A DNA stretch of 64,000 nucleotides from Candidatus Scalindua japonica (GCF_002443295.1 NZ_BAOS01000010.1:62001-126000), one strand, 5' to 3'. Shown: positions 47,716-57,449, numbered from the stretch's first letter. Numbers and translations: made by a program. Notes: generated from the sequence alone by a model not told the origin.

Positions 47716-48753
47716 ATGAAATCTGAGGGCAAAGAAAAAAAAATAATCGGAATAACAATGGGAGATCCCGGCGGTATAGGACCGGAGGTAATCCTTAAAG
47801 CACTGGCATCACCTGAAATAATGGCTGCGGCCAATTATGTCATAATCGGTTCTAAAAAAGTCTTGAGTGGCATTGCAGACAATCTCGGTTTAGATACGAG
47901 GCTACAGACGTCACGAATCGATAATAGATCATTAAATACATATAGAGGCTTAACAGATGATATAAATATATTAGACCTTGATAACATCTCAGTCCTGGAT
48001 TCGCTGAAGCACAAACCCCTGCCGGAAAGTGGCAGGGCATCAATAGAATATATTCTGAAAGGACTTGATCTGGCGCTTGGAGATGAAATAGACGCGCTTG
48101 TAACAGCGCCCATAAGCAAGGAAGCAATCAAACTGGCAGGTTTTGATTATGCGGGACATACTGAGTTGCTCAAAGAGAAGACATCTGTAGAAAATGTCGT
48201 AATGTTTATGGTTGGAAAAAGACTCAGAGTCTCGTTTGTTACTACTCACCTTGCAGTAAATGAAGTATCCGGATTTATTAACCGGAAAAATGTACTCTCC
48301 ACTATACAAATAACCGCAACAGGGCTTAAAACATTTTTTGGTATTTATCAACCTAAAATTGCAGTTTGTGGTTTAAACCCACATTGCGGTGACGGTGACC
48401 GCTTCGGTACGGAGGAGAGAGAAGTTATCATACCGGCGATAGCGCAAGCACGGGAAATGGGGATTGATTGCCACGGACCTCTATCATCAGACACCGTTTT
48501 TAATAAGGTGCTTAAAGGAGAGTTTGACAGTGTAGTAGTACAGTTTCACGATCAGGGGACAATCCCGATAAAAATGCACGCGTTCGATTCCGGAGTAAAT
48601 ATTACTCTTGGCATACCTGTTATCAGGACCTCACCAACACATGGTACCGCCTTTGACATAGCAGGTAAAGGTAATGCGGATCCCGGATCAATGATTGAGG
48701 CAATAAGTACAGCAGTTACAATGGCGGAAACACGAAATCATTTATTTGTGTAA
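47716..48753 (+). CDS. pdxA: 4-hydroxythreonine-4-phosphate dehydrogenase
   Basis: The 345-residue protein has GITMGDPGGIGPEVILKAL, VTAPISKEAIKLAGFDYAGHTELL, VCGLNPHCGDGDRFGTEE and VVQFHDQGTIPIKM; the His residues in these are the metal ligands of PdxA. It oxidises 4-phosphohydroxy-threonine in the DXP-dependent pyridoxal phosphate pathway. It is likely cotranscribed with ribE, another cofactor gene. Confidence 0.95.
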   Translation: MKSEGKEKKIIGITMGDPGGIGPEVILKALASPEIMAAANYVIIGSKKVLSGIADNLGLDTRLQTSRIDNRSLNTYRGLTDDINILDLDNISVLDSLKHKPLPESGRASIEYILKGLDLALGDEIDALVTAPISKEAIKLAGFDYAGHTELLKEKTSVENVVMFMVGKRLRVSFVTTHLAVNEVSGFINRKNVLSTIQITATGLKTFFGIYQPKIAVCGLNPHCGDGDRFGTEEREVIIPAIAQAREMGIDCHGPLSSDTVFNKVLKGEFDSVVVQFHDQGTIPIKMHAFDSGVNITLGIPVIRTSPTHGTAFDIAGKGNADPGSMIEAISTAVTMAETRNHLFV

Positions 48754-48781
48754 CAAACAAAACGGAAAAGGAGCGAATAAT

Positions 48782-49222
48782 ATGGGAAAAATACTAATTG
48801 CATACTATAGCAGAACAGGTAAAACAGAGAAAATGGCGGATTATATTGCCGAAGGTATCCGTTTCGGTGGTAACGATGCAGAAATCAGAAAACTGTCTGA
48901 TATAAAGAGCGAGAAAGAGTTGGAGGGATACGACGGTTATATTTTAGGCTGTCCTACCTATCACAGAGATATGACGGCGAATATGAAGACATTCCTGTTT
49001 CTGGTAGAGAAAGCGCAACTGAATGGGAAGGCAGGAGGAGCTTTTGGCTCATATACACACAGCGGTGATGCACCAAAATATATCTATGATACAATGGAAA
49101 ACGTTTTCAAAATGGATATGACGTCATTAGGGTCTTTCAATCTGCTGGAAAATTTAGTGGAAGGTACTGAGGGCATGAGGGCTTGTCAGGATTACGGAAA
49201 GAGCGTTAGTGAAAAGCTGTGA
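48782..49222 (+). CDS. Flavodoxin family protein
   Basis: From the ATG at 48782 (preceded by AAGGAG) it encodes 146 residues with the FMN phosphate loop YYSRTGKTEKMADYIAEG, LGCPTYHRDM and GAFGSYTHSGDAPKYIY. An alternative start at 48746 adds twelve residues and is less supported. It is a single-domain electron carrier. Rubrerythrin follows, so it may feed electrons to peroxide reduction or serve pyruvate:ferredoxin oxidoreductase. Confidence 0.88.
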   Translation: MGKILIAYYSRTGKTEKMADYIAEGIRFGGNDAEIRKLSDIKSEKELEGYDGYILGCPTYHRDMTANMKTFLFLVEKAQLNGKAGGAFGSYTHSGDAPKYIYDTMENVFKMDMTSLGSFNLLENLVEGTEGMRACQDYGKSVSEKL

Positions 49223-49287
49223 CCATTGTTATAGTACCAGGTTCATAAATCAGATTTAGCAACATTATACAGGAAAGGACAGGAAAT

Positions 49288-49779
49288 ATGTCAACACAGG
49301 ACAATCTACAGGAGGCATTCGCCGGTGAATCTCAGGCAAACAGGAAATATCTGGCTTTTGCTAATAAAGCAGATGAAGAGGGTTTTAAACAGGCGGCAAA
49401 ACTCTTTCGTGCCGCGGCTGCAGCTGAAACAGTGCATGCCCACCAACATCTCAAAGTAATGGGCGGCATCAAAAGTACAAAAGAAAATATTCAGGAGGCC
49501 ATTGAGGGAGAGACCCATGAGTATACAAAGATGTATCCTCAGATGATTTTAGAAGCAGAACAAGAAGGCAACAAGAAGGCTGTGCAGAGTTTTGATCTTG
49601 CCAATAAGGTAGAGAGTATCCACGCAAGCCTGTATCAGAAGGCACTGGACAAACTTGGCGACAATGAATCAGTCGATTATTATGTATGTCAGATATGCGG
49701 AAATACGACAGAAAATGATGCTCCCGATAAATGCCATGTCTGCGGAGCTCCTTCGTCCAAATTTACAAAGATTGACTGA
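49288..49779 (+). CDS. Rubrerythrin
   Basis: The 163-residue protein has the four-helix ferritin-like part (EAFAGESQANRKYLAFANKADEEG, AAAETVHAHQHLK, EAIEGETHEYTKMYPQM, NKVESIHASLYQKAL), with the Glu/His ligands of the di-iron site, and a C-terminal rubredoxin domain (CQICGNTTENDAPDKCHVCG). It reduces hydrogen peroxide in anaerobes. A strong AGGAAAGGACAGG site precedes it. Confidence 0.95.
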   Translation: MSTQDNLQEAFAGESQANRKYLAFANKADEEGFKQAAKLFRAAAAAETVHAHQHLKVMGGIKSTKENIQEAIEGETHEYTKMYPQMILEAEQEGNKKAVQSFDLANKVESIHASLYQKALDKLGDNESVDYYVCQICGNTTENDAPDKCHVCGAPSSKFTKID

Positions 49780-49837
49780 CCCATGCAAGACGTCCAAGTT
49801 AAAGTAAACCCGGTTGATTGGTGTTGCAACAAACGAC

Positions 49838-49898
49838 TTTCCTTCGACATCGCTCAGGATGAGGGAAGACTGAGCGATGTCGAACTCTTATCAACATA
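49838..49898. repeat. Dispersed hairpin repeat, copy E
   Basis: Perfect 13-bp arms CGACATCGCTCAG (49845-49857) and CTGAGCGATGTCG (49870-49882), then CTTATCAACATA. An upstream ATG for the next gene at 49877 falls in it. Confidence 0.8.
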
Positions 49899-50008
49899 GG
49901 AAGTCTTTACCTGAATATAAAATCCTTATGAAACAATGCAGCCCTTCAACACTCTCAGGACAAACCCTGAAGGTAGCTGCTAAATTATTAAGACGGATTA
50001 CTTTAATC

Positions 50009-50986
50009 ATGTTCTTTGAAGATATTATTACATTAGACATTCCACACACAAAATCGATGTTGAAAGCGCTTTTAGAGGAACGAGGCGTTCGTGTCAAAAA
50101 ACAGTGGGGACAAAACTTTCTAATAGACCAGAATCTGTTACAGTTTATCGTTAAAGCTGCAGAGTTGGGCAGTAATGATGTGGTCTTGGAAATAGGAACC
50201 GGTACAGGCTCTCTGACAAGGTTGCTTACTCAGAATGCCAGACATGTTTTCGCTGTAGAACTGGACCGCAGACTGTTTGAAATCATGAAAGAGACACTAA
50301 AGGATTACAATAATGTAACTACATTTAACAAGGATATACTGAAATCAAAACACCATATCCATCCGCTAATCGTAGAGTCTATAACTGATTACATCCAATC
50401 TGCTCCTTCTCCAGAAAATTTGTCCGTCAAAGTCGTATCCAATTTGCCATATTATATCAGCACACCGGTTATTATTGACTTGCTACAGGAAGTATTACCC
50501 ATCAAGACAATGATAGTGATGCTTCAGAAGGATACAACAGACAGGATGAAAGCGATACCGGGGACCAGGAATTATGGTGTACTTTCTATCATGGCTAAAC
50601 TTTTTGCTGATGTAAAAGTATTGAAAAAACTACCACCGGACGTTTTCTGGCCCGTGCCGCTAGTAGATTCTGCTATCGTCAAGATGACAATTAATCGACA
50701 CCGGTATGCTGACAGGGTTCGTGATTATCAAGACTTTCAGAACGTTATCCATGCAATATATGTTTCAAGAAGAAAAACTTTATTAAATAGTCTATTATCA
50801 TTTTGTTCAGGACTGGGCATTAATAATAAGTCCAGAAACATACGTAATGACTTGATAACAATTGTAGAACGTACTGACATTAGACCTGAGAGCAGAGGAG
50901 AAGAGTTAGACTTGGAAAAACTGATTGATCTTTCCAATGGGATTACTGAGTATTTGAATACCTGGAGACAATCTGTACAGCGATAA
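50009..50986 (+). CDS. rsmA: 16S rRNA (adenine-1518/1519-N6)-dimethyltransferase
   Basis: I start it at the ATG of MFFEDIITLDIPHTKSML (50009), giving 325 residues. The motifs KKQWGQNFLIDQNLL, DVVLEIGTGTGSLTRLL and VVSNLPYYISTPVI are those of RsmA/KsgA. It dimethylates two adenines near the 16S 3' end during ribosome maturation. A longer frame from 49877 begins inside a dispersed repeat and encodes atypical sequence, so I reject it. The C-terminal domain is about 40 residues longer than usual. Confidence 0.93.
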   Translation: MFFEDIITLDIPHTKSMLKALLEERGVRVKKQWGQNFLIDQNLLQFIVKAAELGSNDVVLEIGTGTGSLTRLLTQNARHVFAVELDRRLFEIMKETLKDYNNVTTFNKDILKSKHHIHPLIVESITDYIQSAPSPENLSVKVVSNLPYYISTPVIIDLLQEVLPIKTMIVMLQKDTTDRMKAIPGTRNYGVLSIMAKLFADVKVLKKLPPDVFWPVPLVDSAIVKMTINRHRYADRVRDYQDFQNVIHAIYVSRRKTLLNSLLSFCSGLGINNKSRNIRNDLITIVERTDIRPESRGEELDLEKLIDLSNGITEYLNTWRQSVQR

Positions 50987-51014
50987 CAAACCAAGTAACT
51001 TTTACGACAAACGC

Positions 51015-51075
51015 TATCCTTCGACCCCGTACAGGATGACATGACACTGAGCGGAGTCGAAGTGTTATCAACATT
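51015..51075. repeat. Dispersed hairpin repeat, copy F
   Basis: TATCCTTCGACCCC..CAGGATGAC is followed by CACTGAGCGGAGTCGAAG, then TGTTATCAACATT. It is the best-conserved copy for the right arm. Confidence 0.8.
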
Positions 51076-51137
51076 AAATTATCAATATCAAATATAATCT
51101 GCCATAGCCATAGAGGCAGACAATTACCGGAGGTATT

Positions 51138-51761
51138 ATGAAGTATTTTTTTTCACTTTTTATCTTAACTATTTCATTTGTTTTTTGCGCATCCCCTGCT
51201 ATCGAATCAGCAAAGAATAAGAGACCAAAAATAAACCTGCGTCCATATTATAAAATAGTACCTCTAAGTGAAATTGAAGAAATCCCCAACATAGTAATAC
51301 GTGAAAAGAGAGAGAATCAGGGTTTTATTGGACACAGCACAATCAGTCACAATTACGAAATAAATATAATAAAAAACGATAAAGTCGTTATAGATTATGC
51401 GACCGGATTGATGTGGCATCAATCCGGTTCTTTGAAAAGTATGAGCTGGAAAAGAGCTAAGAAATGGATAACAGATTTGAACAAGATGAGTTATGCCGGA
51501 TTTTCAAATTGGAGATTACCAACGCTGGAAGAAGCGGCCTCATTATTAGAACCAATTGAGAAAAACAGTAATCAATTTATTGACACTGTGTTTGATAAAA
51601 CACAATCAAGTATCTGGACATGTGACAGCAATGTTTCAAGTACCAGTCTACAGCTGGATAGAGCATGGAGCGTAAACTTCATCCATGGTTTAGTAAGCAG
51701 AAACGATATAATGTTCGAAAGAAAAAAAGTCCGTCCGGTACGGGTAAGTTCAGGTAATTGA
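51138..51761 (+). CDS. Exported DUF1566-domain protein
   Basis: The 207-residue protein has a signal peptide (residues 1-22, KYFFSLFILTISFVFCASPA) and a C-terminal DUF1566/Lcl-type region: VVIDYATGLMWHQSG, SWKRAKKWITDLNKM, GFSNWRLPTLEEAASLLEP and the final KKVRPVR. GGAGG precedes the ATG. The fold is C-type-lectin-like, and many such proteins are cell-surface or periplasmic. Target is unknown. Confidence 0.8.
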   Translation: MKYFFSLFILTISFVFCASPAIESAKNKRPKINLRPYYKIVPLSEIEEIPNIVIREKRENQGFIGHSTISHNYEINIIKNDKVVIDYATGLMWHQSGSLKSMSWKRAKKWITDLNKMSYAGFSNWRLPTLEEAASLLEPIEKNSNQFIDTVFDKTQSSIWTCDSNVSSTSLQLDRAWSVNFIHGLVSRNDIMFERKKVRPVRVSSGN

Positions 51762-51791
51762 GATTTAAAACTAAAATAAGGAGAGATTCAA

Positions 51792-52103
51792 ATGGCTAAT
51801 GACGAAGGCACAATATATGTAGCACATTGGACACATACACCGGAAAATTGTCCGGGCAGGACTAACGAAGGCGCGAAGATGCTCACTGATTTCTGGGCGA
51901 GCAAGAGTGATTTCGAAAAGAAGGGAATAAAGATACTTGGTTCCTATGTAACAGTAACTGAACACGATTACTATATTATCGTACAGGCAAAAGACTATTC
52001 CGAAATGGTCAAGTTCTTCCTGCCGCTCATCCCGACTCAGACCGGTTCATTCAGGCCTGTCCTTCCAATGCAGGAGTGGATTAACATAAACCAGCCAAAG
52101 TAA
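51792..52103 (+). CDS. Small conserved protein, ferredoxin-like-fold candidate
   Basis: The 103-residue soluble protein starts after AGGAGAG. Its beta-alpha pattern (TIYVAHWTHTPENCPGRT, GIKILGSYVTVTEHDYYIIVQAKDYSEMVKFF) resembles dimeric alpha/beta-barrel proteins such as DUF3303 or GYD-domain proteins. Such domains often bind small ligands. This is fold-level guesswork. It may be cotranscribed with the upstream DUF1566 gene, 30 bases away. Confidence 0.65.
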   Translation: MANDEGTIYVAHWTHTPENCPGRTNEGAKMLTDFWASKSDFEKKGIKILGSYVTVTEHDYYIIVQAKDYSEMVKFFLPLIPTQTGSFRPVLPMQEWININQPK

Positions 52104-52227
52104 CTATGTATTGGTCAGTCACAATCCTCTATAATATAGCTGATTGTGACTGAATCTCTTTTAAGAATGCCTGAAAATAGAGGGATTGTCCCTTATAAGT
52201 CTTAAACTTAATGAAAAAGGAGCCATT

Positions 52228-53229
52228 ATGGGACTAAAGCATTATTCACTACTAAAAGGAACACTTATCGACTATCAGGAAGAACGCGATAATGATACTC
52301 CACATTTTCAGGTTAAGGTTGATGAAAACGGCAACTTATACCGTATAGCAGTAAACGTATTATCTGCCGCACAACCTTCAGAATTAAAATACATTGTGAT
52401 TTCTGATTTTTCTCACACAATGACAGATGAACTAAGCAAACTTGAGCATGGCCTGCATTCAGTTAAATCAGAAAAAAATGGTATCGCACTGGATTATATC
52501 AGAGGAAATTTATTTGATATAAATAGTATGAAGCTAATACCTCATACGCAAACAGGTCCGGATAACGATTTGAATGACCTGCTTAAAATGTATTCTGACA
52601 GGGCAAAGAAGCAAAATGGTCCCATAATTTATGCTTTTGGGGAAAAATGGCCTACATCAAACAGACCCGACAGATATTTTGGTTTTAGTCCGGGACAGGG
52701 AATACATGATATTCACATGAATCAAGGAAATAGCGGCCGTTGGAAGAATGATAATGGAGTGTATCAGGATGGAGGATTGCTTTTCTACTTTCCGGAAAAT
52801 AAACAGTGGATAGGAATATTTCTTGCTTTTCAGTCTCAGGCAATACATACAGATGACAAGACAGGTCATCCGCTTGATACACAACCGGATGACATTCACA
52901 CTACTGGAAAAATCAGAATTGTTGCTGCATTGGTCAACCCGAAGGGAGATGATTATGGAAAGGAAACAGTCACCTTGCTTAATGTCAGTAATGACGATAT
53001 TGATCTTAAAGATTGGAAACTATTGAATCACCGTAAAGATTCAAAAATTCTTTTGACCCAGACTTTGGCTGCTGGAGATTCACTAAAAATAGAACTCACC
53101 GGACAAGATATCCAACTTGGTAATAAAGGAGGCCAAATAACGCTTTTAACTCCGCAAGGTCTGAAAGCGGATGGCGTCTCTTACTCAAGAAGCCAGATAA
53201 GAAGGCAGGGATGGACTTTGATATTTTGA
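52228..53229 (+). CDS. DUF2278 family protein with C-terminal beta domain
   Basis: From the ATG at 52228 (AAGGAG in front) the product is 333 residues. The N-terminal 220 residues resemble DUF2278: HYSLLKGTLIDYQEE, VLSAAQPSEL, GQGIHDIHMNQGNSG, DGGLLFYFPENKQWIGIFLAFQSQ. The last 100 residues look like a lamin-tail-type beta domain (VTLLNVSNDDIDLKDWKLLN, LAAGDSLKIELTG), as often fused to DUF2278. Function of the family is unknown. An earlier start at 52186 is less supported. Confidence 0.75.
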   Translation: MGLKHYSLLKGTLIDYQEERDNDTPHFQVKVDENGNLYRIAVNVLSAAQPSELKYIVISDFSHTMTDELSKLEHGLHSVKSEKNGIALDYIRGNLFDINSMKLIPHTQTGPDNDLNDLLKMYSDRAKKQNGPIIYAFGEKWPTSNRPDRYFGFSPGQGIHDIHMNQGNSGRWKNDNGVYQDGGLLFYFPENKQWIGIFLAFQSQAIHTDDKTGHPLDTQPDDIHTTGKIRIVAALVNPKGDDYGKETVTLLNVSNDDIDLKDWKLLNHRKDSKILLTQTLAAGDSLKIELTGQDIQLGNKGGQITLLTPQGLKADGVSYSRSQIRRQGWTLIF

Positions 53230-53497
53230 ACTTAAAATGAGTGTCCTCACGGACCGTCAAAACGTAGTTTAAATCTTTTAAGAGAACCTATGGTCGGGTC
53301 AAGCTATGTAGTTGATAAATAATAAGTTGAGGCTAACAACTGTGCTTAATTTGGTAGTTCTTATAACTGCAAACTTATTGAATAGTGTATCTTTATATTT
53401 ATTCTGCACCAACAACAAAGAGTCCAGGATTTTTTCTATATCATGATGTTTATATCTTAAGAAGATAACCCGAACCCCTTGTTCTTAAACGATATAA

Positions 53498-54448
53498 TCA
53501 CTTTGCCAACCCCAACTCTTTTCTAAGCTCAAGATCCTTAACACTGTTTTTATTCCAGTAGTCTGTCATCACGGCATGCGTGCGTCGTGCTTTCGTTGTC
53601 AATACTTTTGCATTTTTCCCTGAACCGCTTGTATAGGTATCGCTCCACGACAGAATATCATATGGAAAGTTATTGTTGAAGCGGATAGAAAGAGTCCTTT
53701 GCAGGGATGGATAGGTCACCGTATACTGTGAAACACCCCCCCTATCTCCATCCCGTATATTTATTAATTCCGCAACAGCCCCTTCCTCCCCTATATCAAT
53801 CATGCGTAACGTGGTATAGAAACTCCCGGGAATCATTTTTATTTCTCCTATCGGAAGTTTTTCAGGAGCAATACGTATGTGTGTCCATATCTCATCCTCC
53901 AGATGCACAGATGGTACAGTCACGACCCTGTCCCCCTCCTTTTCAAAATATGAATACTGCTTTATTTTATAGTGGTCATCCTCAAGATTATACTGAAGGT
54001 AAACATGGCCGCACCAGTCCTGTCTTGTAGTTGATACTTTTAATGTTTTGTCTAGCTGTTGTTTTTCAGTAGAGATTGGTGTAAAAACGGATTTCATCAT
54101 TGAATAGTCATAGATGCCCGTATCAAATCTCTTGATAAGGTTTAGCTTTAAGACCGGGATACTTTTTTGTCGAGATGATTCATAATCTGACTTTACCTGT
54201 ATGTCGGGAAGAAATGACTCGGTAACAAATATCAAAATGGCATGACCGGGATGGATTTCGCCATATCGGCCCTGTTCGAGTTCAAAGCGTGTTATTTCCG
54301 CACCGTGATTGTGCCAGTATGAGTAAAAGTCCTTTTCCTCAGGTAATGAATAAGCTACGGATGTACAATGAGAAAATACTAGAGAAAATGTTGTCAGCAG
54401 TATTATACATTTTATCTTGTATTTCAAAATCATTTCTCCTTTCTTCAC
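53498..54448 (-). CDS. Exported protein of unknown function
   Basis: The 316-residue protein has a signal region (CIILLTTFSLVFSHCTSVAYS) and a conserved-looking body: FYSYWHNHGAEITRFELEQGRYGEIHPGHAILIF, DWCGHVYLQYNLEDDHY, SYFEKEGDRVV and LEDEIWTHIRIAPEKLP. It resembles secreted proteins often labelled 'septum formation inhibitor Maf' by mistake. The start is ambiguous: GTG (54448) gives MKKGEMILKYK, while AAGGAG is best placed for a TTG a few codons later. Role unknown. Confidence 0.65.
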   Translation of the reverse strand: MKKGEMILKYKIKCIILLTTFSLVFSHCTSVAYSLPEEKDFYSYWHNHGAEITRFELEQGRYGEIHPGHAILIFVTESFLPDIQVKSDYESSRQKSIPVLKLNLIKRFDTGIYDYSMMKSVFTPISTEKQQLDKTLKVSTTRQDWCGHVYLQYNLEDDHYKIKQYSYFEKEGDRVVTVPSVHLEDEIWTHIRIAPEKLPIGEIKMIPGSFYTTLRMIDIGEEGAVAELINIRDGDRGGVSQYTVTYPSLQRTLSIRFNNNFPYDILSWSDTYTSGSGKNAKVLTTKARRTHAVMTDYWNKNSVKDLELRKELGLAK

Positions 54449-55131
54449 TTACCATTAATTTCAACCCCCCCCTCCGCGGCAGGAGTAGAGCTACTACTAT
54501 TGTATGTGTTGTAGTCAGCTAAGCGCCATTTGGGTAGAAAAATATTGAATGTGCGCCTTATAAGTGGTTTGATTTATCAAACCCGTGTTTCCAGGCACGA
54601 TAAATCGTACCGTTTCATCACGCATAAAACGAAAATCCCATAAATCAAATTATTATGTTGTTTTTCTCCTGCATTCCTTACATCCTTATAGTTGTTTCTT
54701 TTGTAGCGACTATAACTAATTTTTTATAAGAAATCCATGAAACCAAGAGACTGTTTATTTTTACATTCATCAACAATTACCACTATACATTAGTATATAA
54801 ATTCCACACACAATCATATTCCAACAGGACAACATGGTCAAGTTGAATCTGTTAAATAAAATATGTAACCAATACCACCGGATGTCCTGGCTAATCATCA
54901 AAGCATATAAAAAATATTTAACAAGGAGTAACAAATCAGGTATACTTATTAGAGTTTAAAGTGCCTACTCGCCTGAATGACGTTATCAGGCAGGAAGTCT
55001 CAAGTGAACTAAAGTTAACTGCCTGTATATGAACATGCAGGTAGATAGCAATACCACGCTTAGCGAAGTTAAAAACTTTTTTTCTTTAGGCACTTTAGAC
55101 ACTTCAAACTTGATTTTAACATGATTGTAAT
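54449..55131. other. Long intergenic region with an inverted repeat
   Basis: No confident gene is visible. A 41-residue frame (54834-54959) with AGGA in front could encode a basic peptide but has no recognised match. Directly after it, arms 54954-54967 and 55087-55100 (core TTTAAAGTGCCTA / TAGGCACTTTAGA, one mismatch) enclose about 120 bases containing further small hairpins. It may be a structured RNA or a small inserted element. Confidence 0.45.
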
Positions 55132-55941
55132 ATGGAAAGAACACAACCTGCAGGCTACTTACATACAGGATTAGATAGATATGAGGTTTTTGACTTTCAA
55201 GAGAATGGATTAGGAGAGCTAAAGTCTTTCATTAAGAGCAAAAAACTGCCCTTCAGTTTTCATGTACCATTTTTCAGACCCTCTTATTTTCCCTATATAG
55301 GTGTAACCACTTTTTTTCTGAATGATGATCCGAATAAAAGGACTCTCTCTTTTAAGCTGATCGACAACACCATGTATTACGCGAAGGAGTGGAAAGCAGA
55401 TTTTGTCGTAACACATCTGACCTGGAAGGATGATTCTCCTGACAGGAAAAATGCAATAAACCTTGCGAATGACACAAGGTTAAAGTTCTGTGATCTGGCA
55501 GACAGATATAAGTTGCCAATTAATATTGAGTTCGGTGGATATTCGGGACATTTTCATGAGCCGGAACAATTTGTAGATTTTGTCAGTGATCACCCTTTAT
55601 TGGGCATCTGTATTGATATAGGCCATACATCACTTATATCAGGAATACGAAATCGTAATTTTTTTAAAGATGTAGAAACTATGGCACCATATACAAAATC
55701 AATACATGTGTGGAACACGAAGGGTATGGAACATTGTAAAAAGTATAATCACGTACCTGTCCATCCTTCACAGAAAGCAAAAGATGGATGGATAGACATA
55801 AAAAAAACACTCGAAATAATTTTAGCACATAATAAAAACTGTAACATAGTATTCGAATATAACCATACATATTACGACAACATACCAGGTGAGGTTAAGG
55901 AAGGTATGGATTGGGTGAAGGGAATAGTAAACAGAAAATGA
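55132..55941 (+). CDS. TIM-barrel sugar isomerase/epimerase-like protein
   Basis: The 269-residue protein has the AP-endonuclease-2-like TIM-barrel pattern: FSFHVPFFRP, ADFVVTHLTW, LPINIEFGGYSGHF, LGICIDIGHTSLISG, KSIHVWNTKGMEH, CNIVFEYNHTYY. The His/Glu/Asp residues in these strands are typical metal ligands. Such proteins isomerise sugars or cleave related substrates. Its stop overlaps the next start by four bases, and a radical SAM enzyme and a membrane flippase-like protein follow. Substrate unknown. Confidence 0.75.
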   Translation: MERTQPAGYLHTGLDRYEVFDFQENGLGELKSFIKSKKLPFSFHVPFFRPSYFPYIGVTTFFLNDDPNKRTLSFKLIDNTMYYAKEWKADFVVTHLTWKDDSPDRKNAINLANDTRLKFCDLADRYKLPINIEFGGYSGHFHEPEQFVDFVSDHPLLGICIDIGHTSLISGIRNRNFFKDVETMAPYTKSIHVWNTKGMEHCKKYNHVPVHPSQKAKDGWIDIKKTLEIILAHNKNCNIVFEYNHTYYDNIPGEVKEGMDWVKGIVNRK

Positions 55942-57431
55942 CAGAGAACAAAGAGTTCAAGATATTATTTATAAACTGTAATACCATGATGGATGTCCTT
56001 CTTCCTGTGGGACTCTCCTTGATATCAGCATGCCTCAAAGAAGAAGGTTTCGGGGTAAAGTTGTTCGACACTACCTTTTACAAAACCGCAACAGAAACGG
56101 GTGACGAAGCAAGAGCAAAGAACCTTCAGGTAAGAAAAACAAACCGTGAGGAATTCGGACTGGTATATAAAGATACAGATATGTTTGAAGATCTTAAAAA
56201 GATGGTGGAAGAGTACAAACCGGATATTATCGGCCTTTCGTGCATAGAGTGCACTTACGAACTTGGTATAGATATGCTGAAAAGCATTAGAGAGTATTAC
56301 AACGTTCCCATGATTGTGGGTGGTATCTTCGCCACTTTTGCCCCTGCGGAGATAATCGCTGAAGATTGTGTCGATATGGTATGCGTGGGAGAAGGAGAAT
56401 ACGCACTTGTTGAACTATGTAATAAAATAAGAGAAAAACAGGACATAACTACCGTACAAAACCTGTGGATCAAGCAGAACGGCAAGATATACAGAAACGG
56501 GATCAGAAGGCCCGTTAATCTTGACGAGCTGCCGTTCCAGGACTGGACAATATTCGAAGCCAGGAGATTTTACAAACCCATGGGCGGCAAGATATCTATG
56601 ACCGGCACATTTGAAATGAACAGAGGCTGTCCATACAGTTGCCGGTTCTGCAGTGATTACGGGCTTAATAAACTGTACGCAAATAACGGCGGTTACTATA
56701 GAGAAAAAAGTATCAAAAGGCTTATTGACGAGATGAAGGAGAAAAAAGAGAGATACAATCTGGAATTTGCATATCTGGTAGCCGAAAGCTTTCTTACTAC
56801 AAAACGGGAAAGAATAGCAGAATTCATAGAACGTTATAAGGAAGTGGATATACCATTCTGGATTGAAGCAAGACCGGAATCAATCAATGAAGAGAATATT
56901 AAACTCCTTGAGTCTTCAGGTTGTGAGGGAATAAGCCTGGGTATTGAAAGCGGCAACATGGAACTGCGCCGTAATCTTCTTGGCAGGAATATGAACGACG
57001 AAACAATATTAAAGGCTTTCAGCCTTTTAGAGAAGTCCAGTCTCAGGGTAAGCGCTAACAATATTATAGGCTTCCCGACAGAAACCAGGGAGAATATTTT
57101 TGAGACAATTGAGTTTAACAGAAAATTAAATGTACCAGGTGTTATGGTGTCACTATACAATCCATATAAAGGCACTGCATTACGCGATTATTGCGATGAA
57201 GAGGGTCTCATGCAGAAAGACGCGCATGCAGGTGACTACAGATCTGAAACAGTATTAAACATGCCTCAAATCTCCAGAGAGGAACTCCTCGCCCTTCAGA
57301 AAACATTCCCTCTATACGTAAGGTTCCCCAAGAGTGAGTGGCCAAGGATTGAAAAATGCGAAGGCGACAGCAGGGAAGCAGAAGCATTGTATGAAGAATT
57401 ATCCCGTGAATATACTGAGAAGTATTTATAG
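55938..57431 (+). CDS. Cobalamin-binding-type radical SAM protein
   Basis: From the ATG at 55938 the protein is 497 residues. The N-terminal 200 residues have a B12-binding-type fold (ILFINCNTMMDVLLPVGLSLISACLKEEG, PDIIGLSC, PMIVGGIFATFAPAEII, VCVGEGEYALVEL); the His of DxHxxG is not seen. The radical SAM motif NRGCPYSCRFCSDYG lies near residue 230, with EGISLGIESGN and VSANNIIGFPTETREN after it. It is translationally coupled to the TIM-barrel gene. It probably methylates or rearranges an unactivated carbon; substrate unknown. Confidence 0.85.
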   Translation: MTENKEFKILFINCNTMMDVLLPVGLSLISACLKEEGFGVKLFDTTFYKTATETGDEARAKNLQVRKTNREEFGLVYKDTDMFEDLKKMVEEYKPDIIGLSCIECTYELGIDMLKSIREYYNVPMIVGGIFATFAPAEIIAEDCVDMVCVGEGEYALVELCNKIREKQDITTVQNLWIKQNGKIYRNGIRRPVNLDELPFQDWTIFEARRFYKPMGGKISMTGTFEMNRGCPYSCRFCSDYGLNKLYANNGGYYREKSIKRLIDEMKEKKERYNLEFAYLVAESFLTTKRERIAEFIERYKEVDIPFWIEARPESINEENIKLLESSGCEGISLGIESGNMELRRNLLGRNMNDETILKAFSLLEKSSLRVSANNIIGFPTETRENIFETIEFNRKLNVPGVMVSLYNPYKGTALRDYCDEEGLMQKDAHAGDYRSETVLNMPQISREELLALQKTFPLYVRFPKSEWPRIEKCEGDSREAEALYEELSREYTEKYL

Positions 57432-57449
57432 TTAAACCATGAATAATCG

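Noticed and set aside
49877-50008. Longer N-terminus for RsmA
   Set aside because: The ATG at 49877 is inside repeat copy E, and the added residues do not resemble the family.
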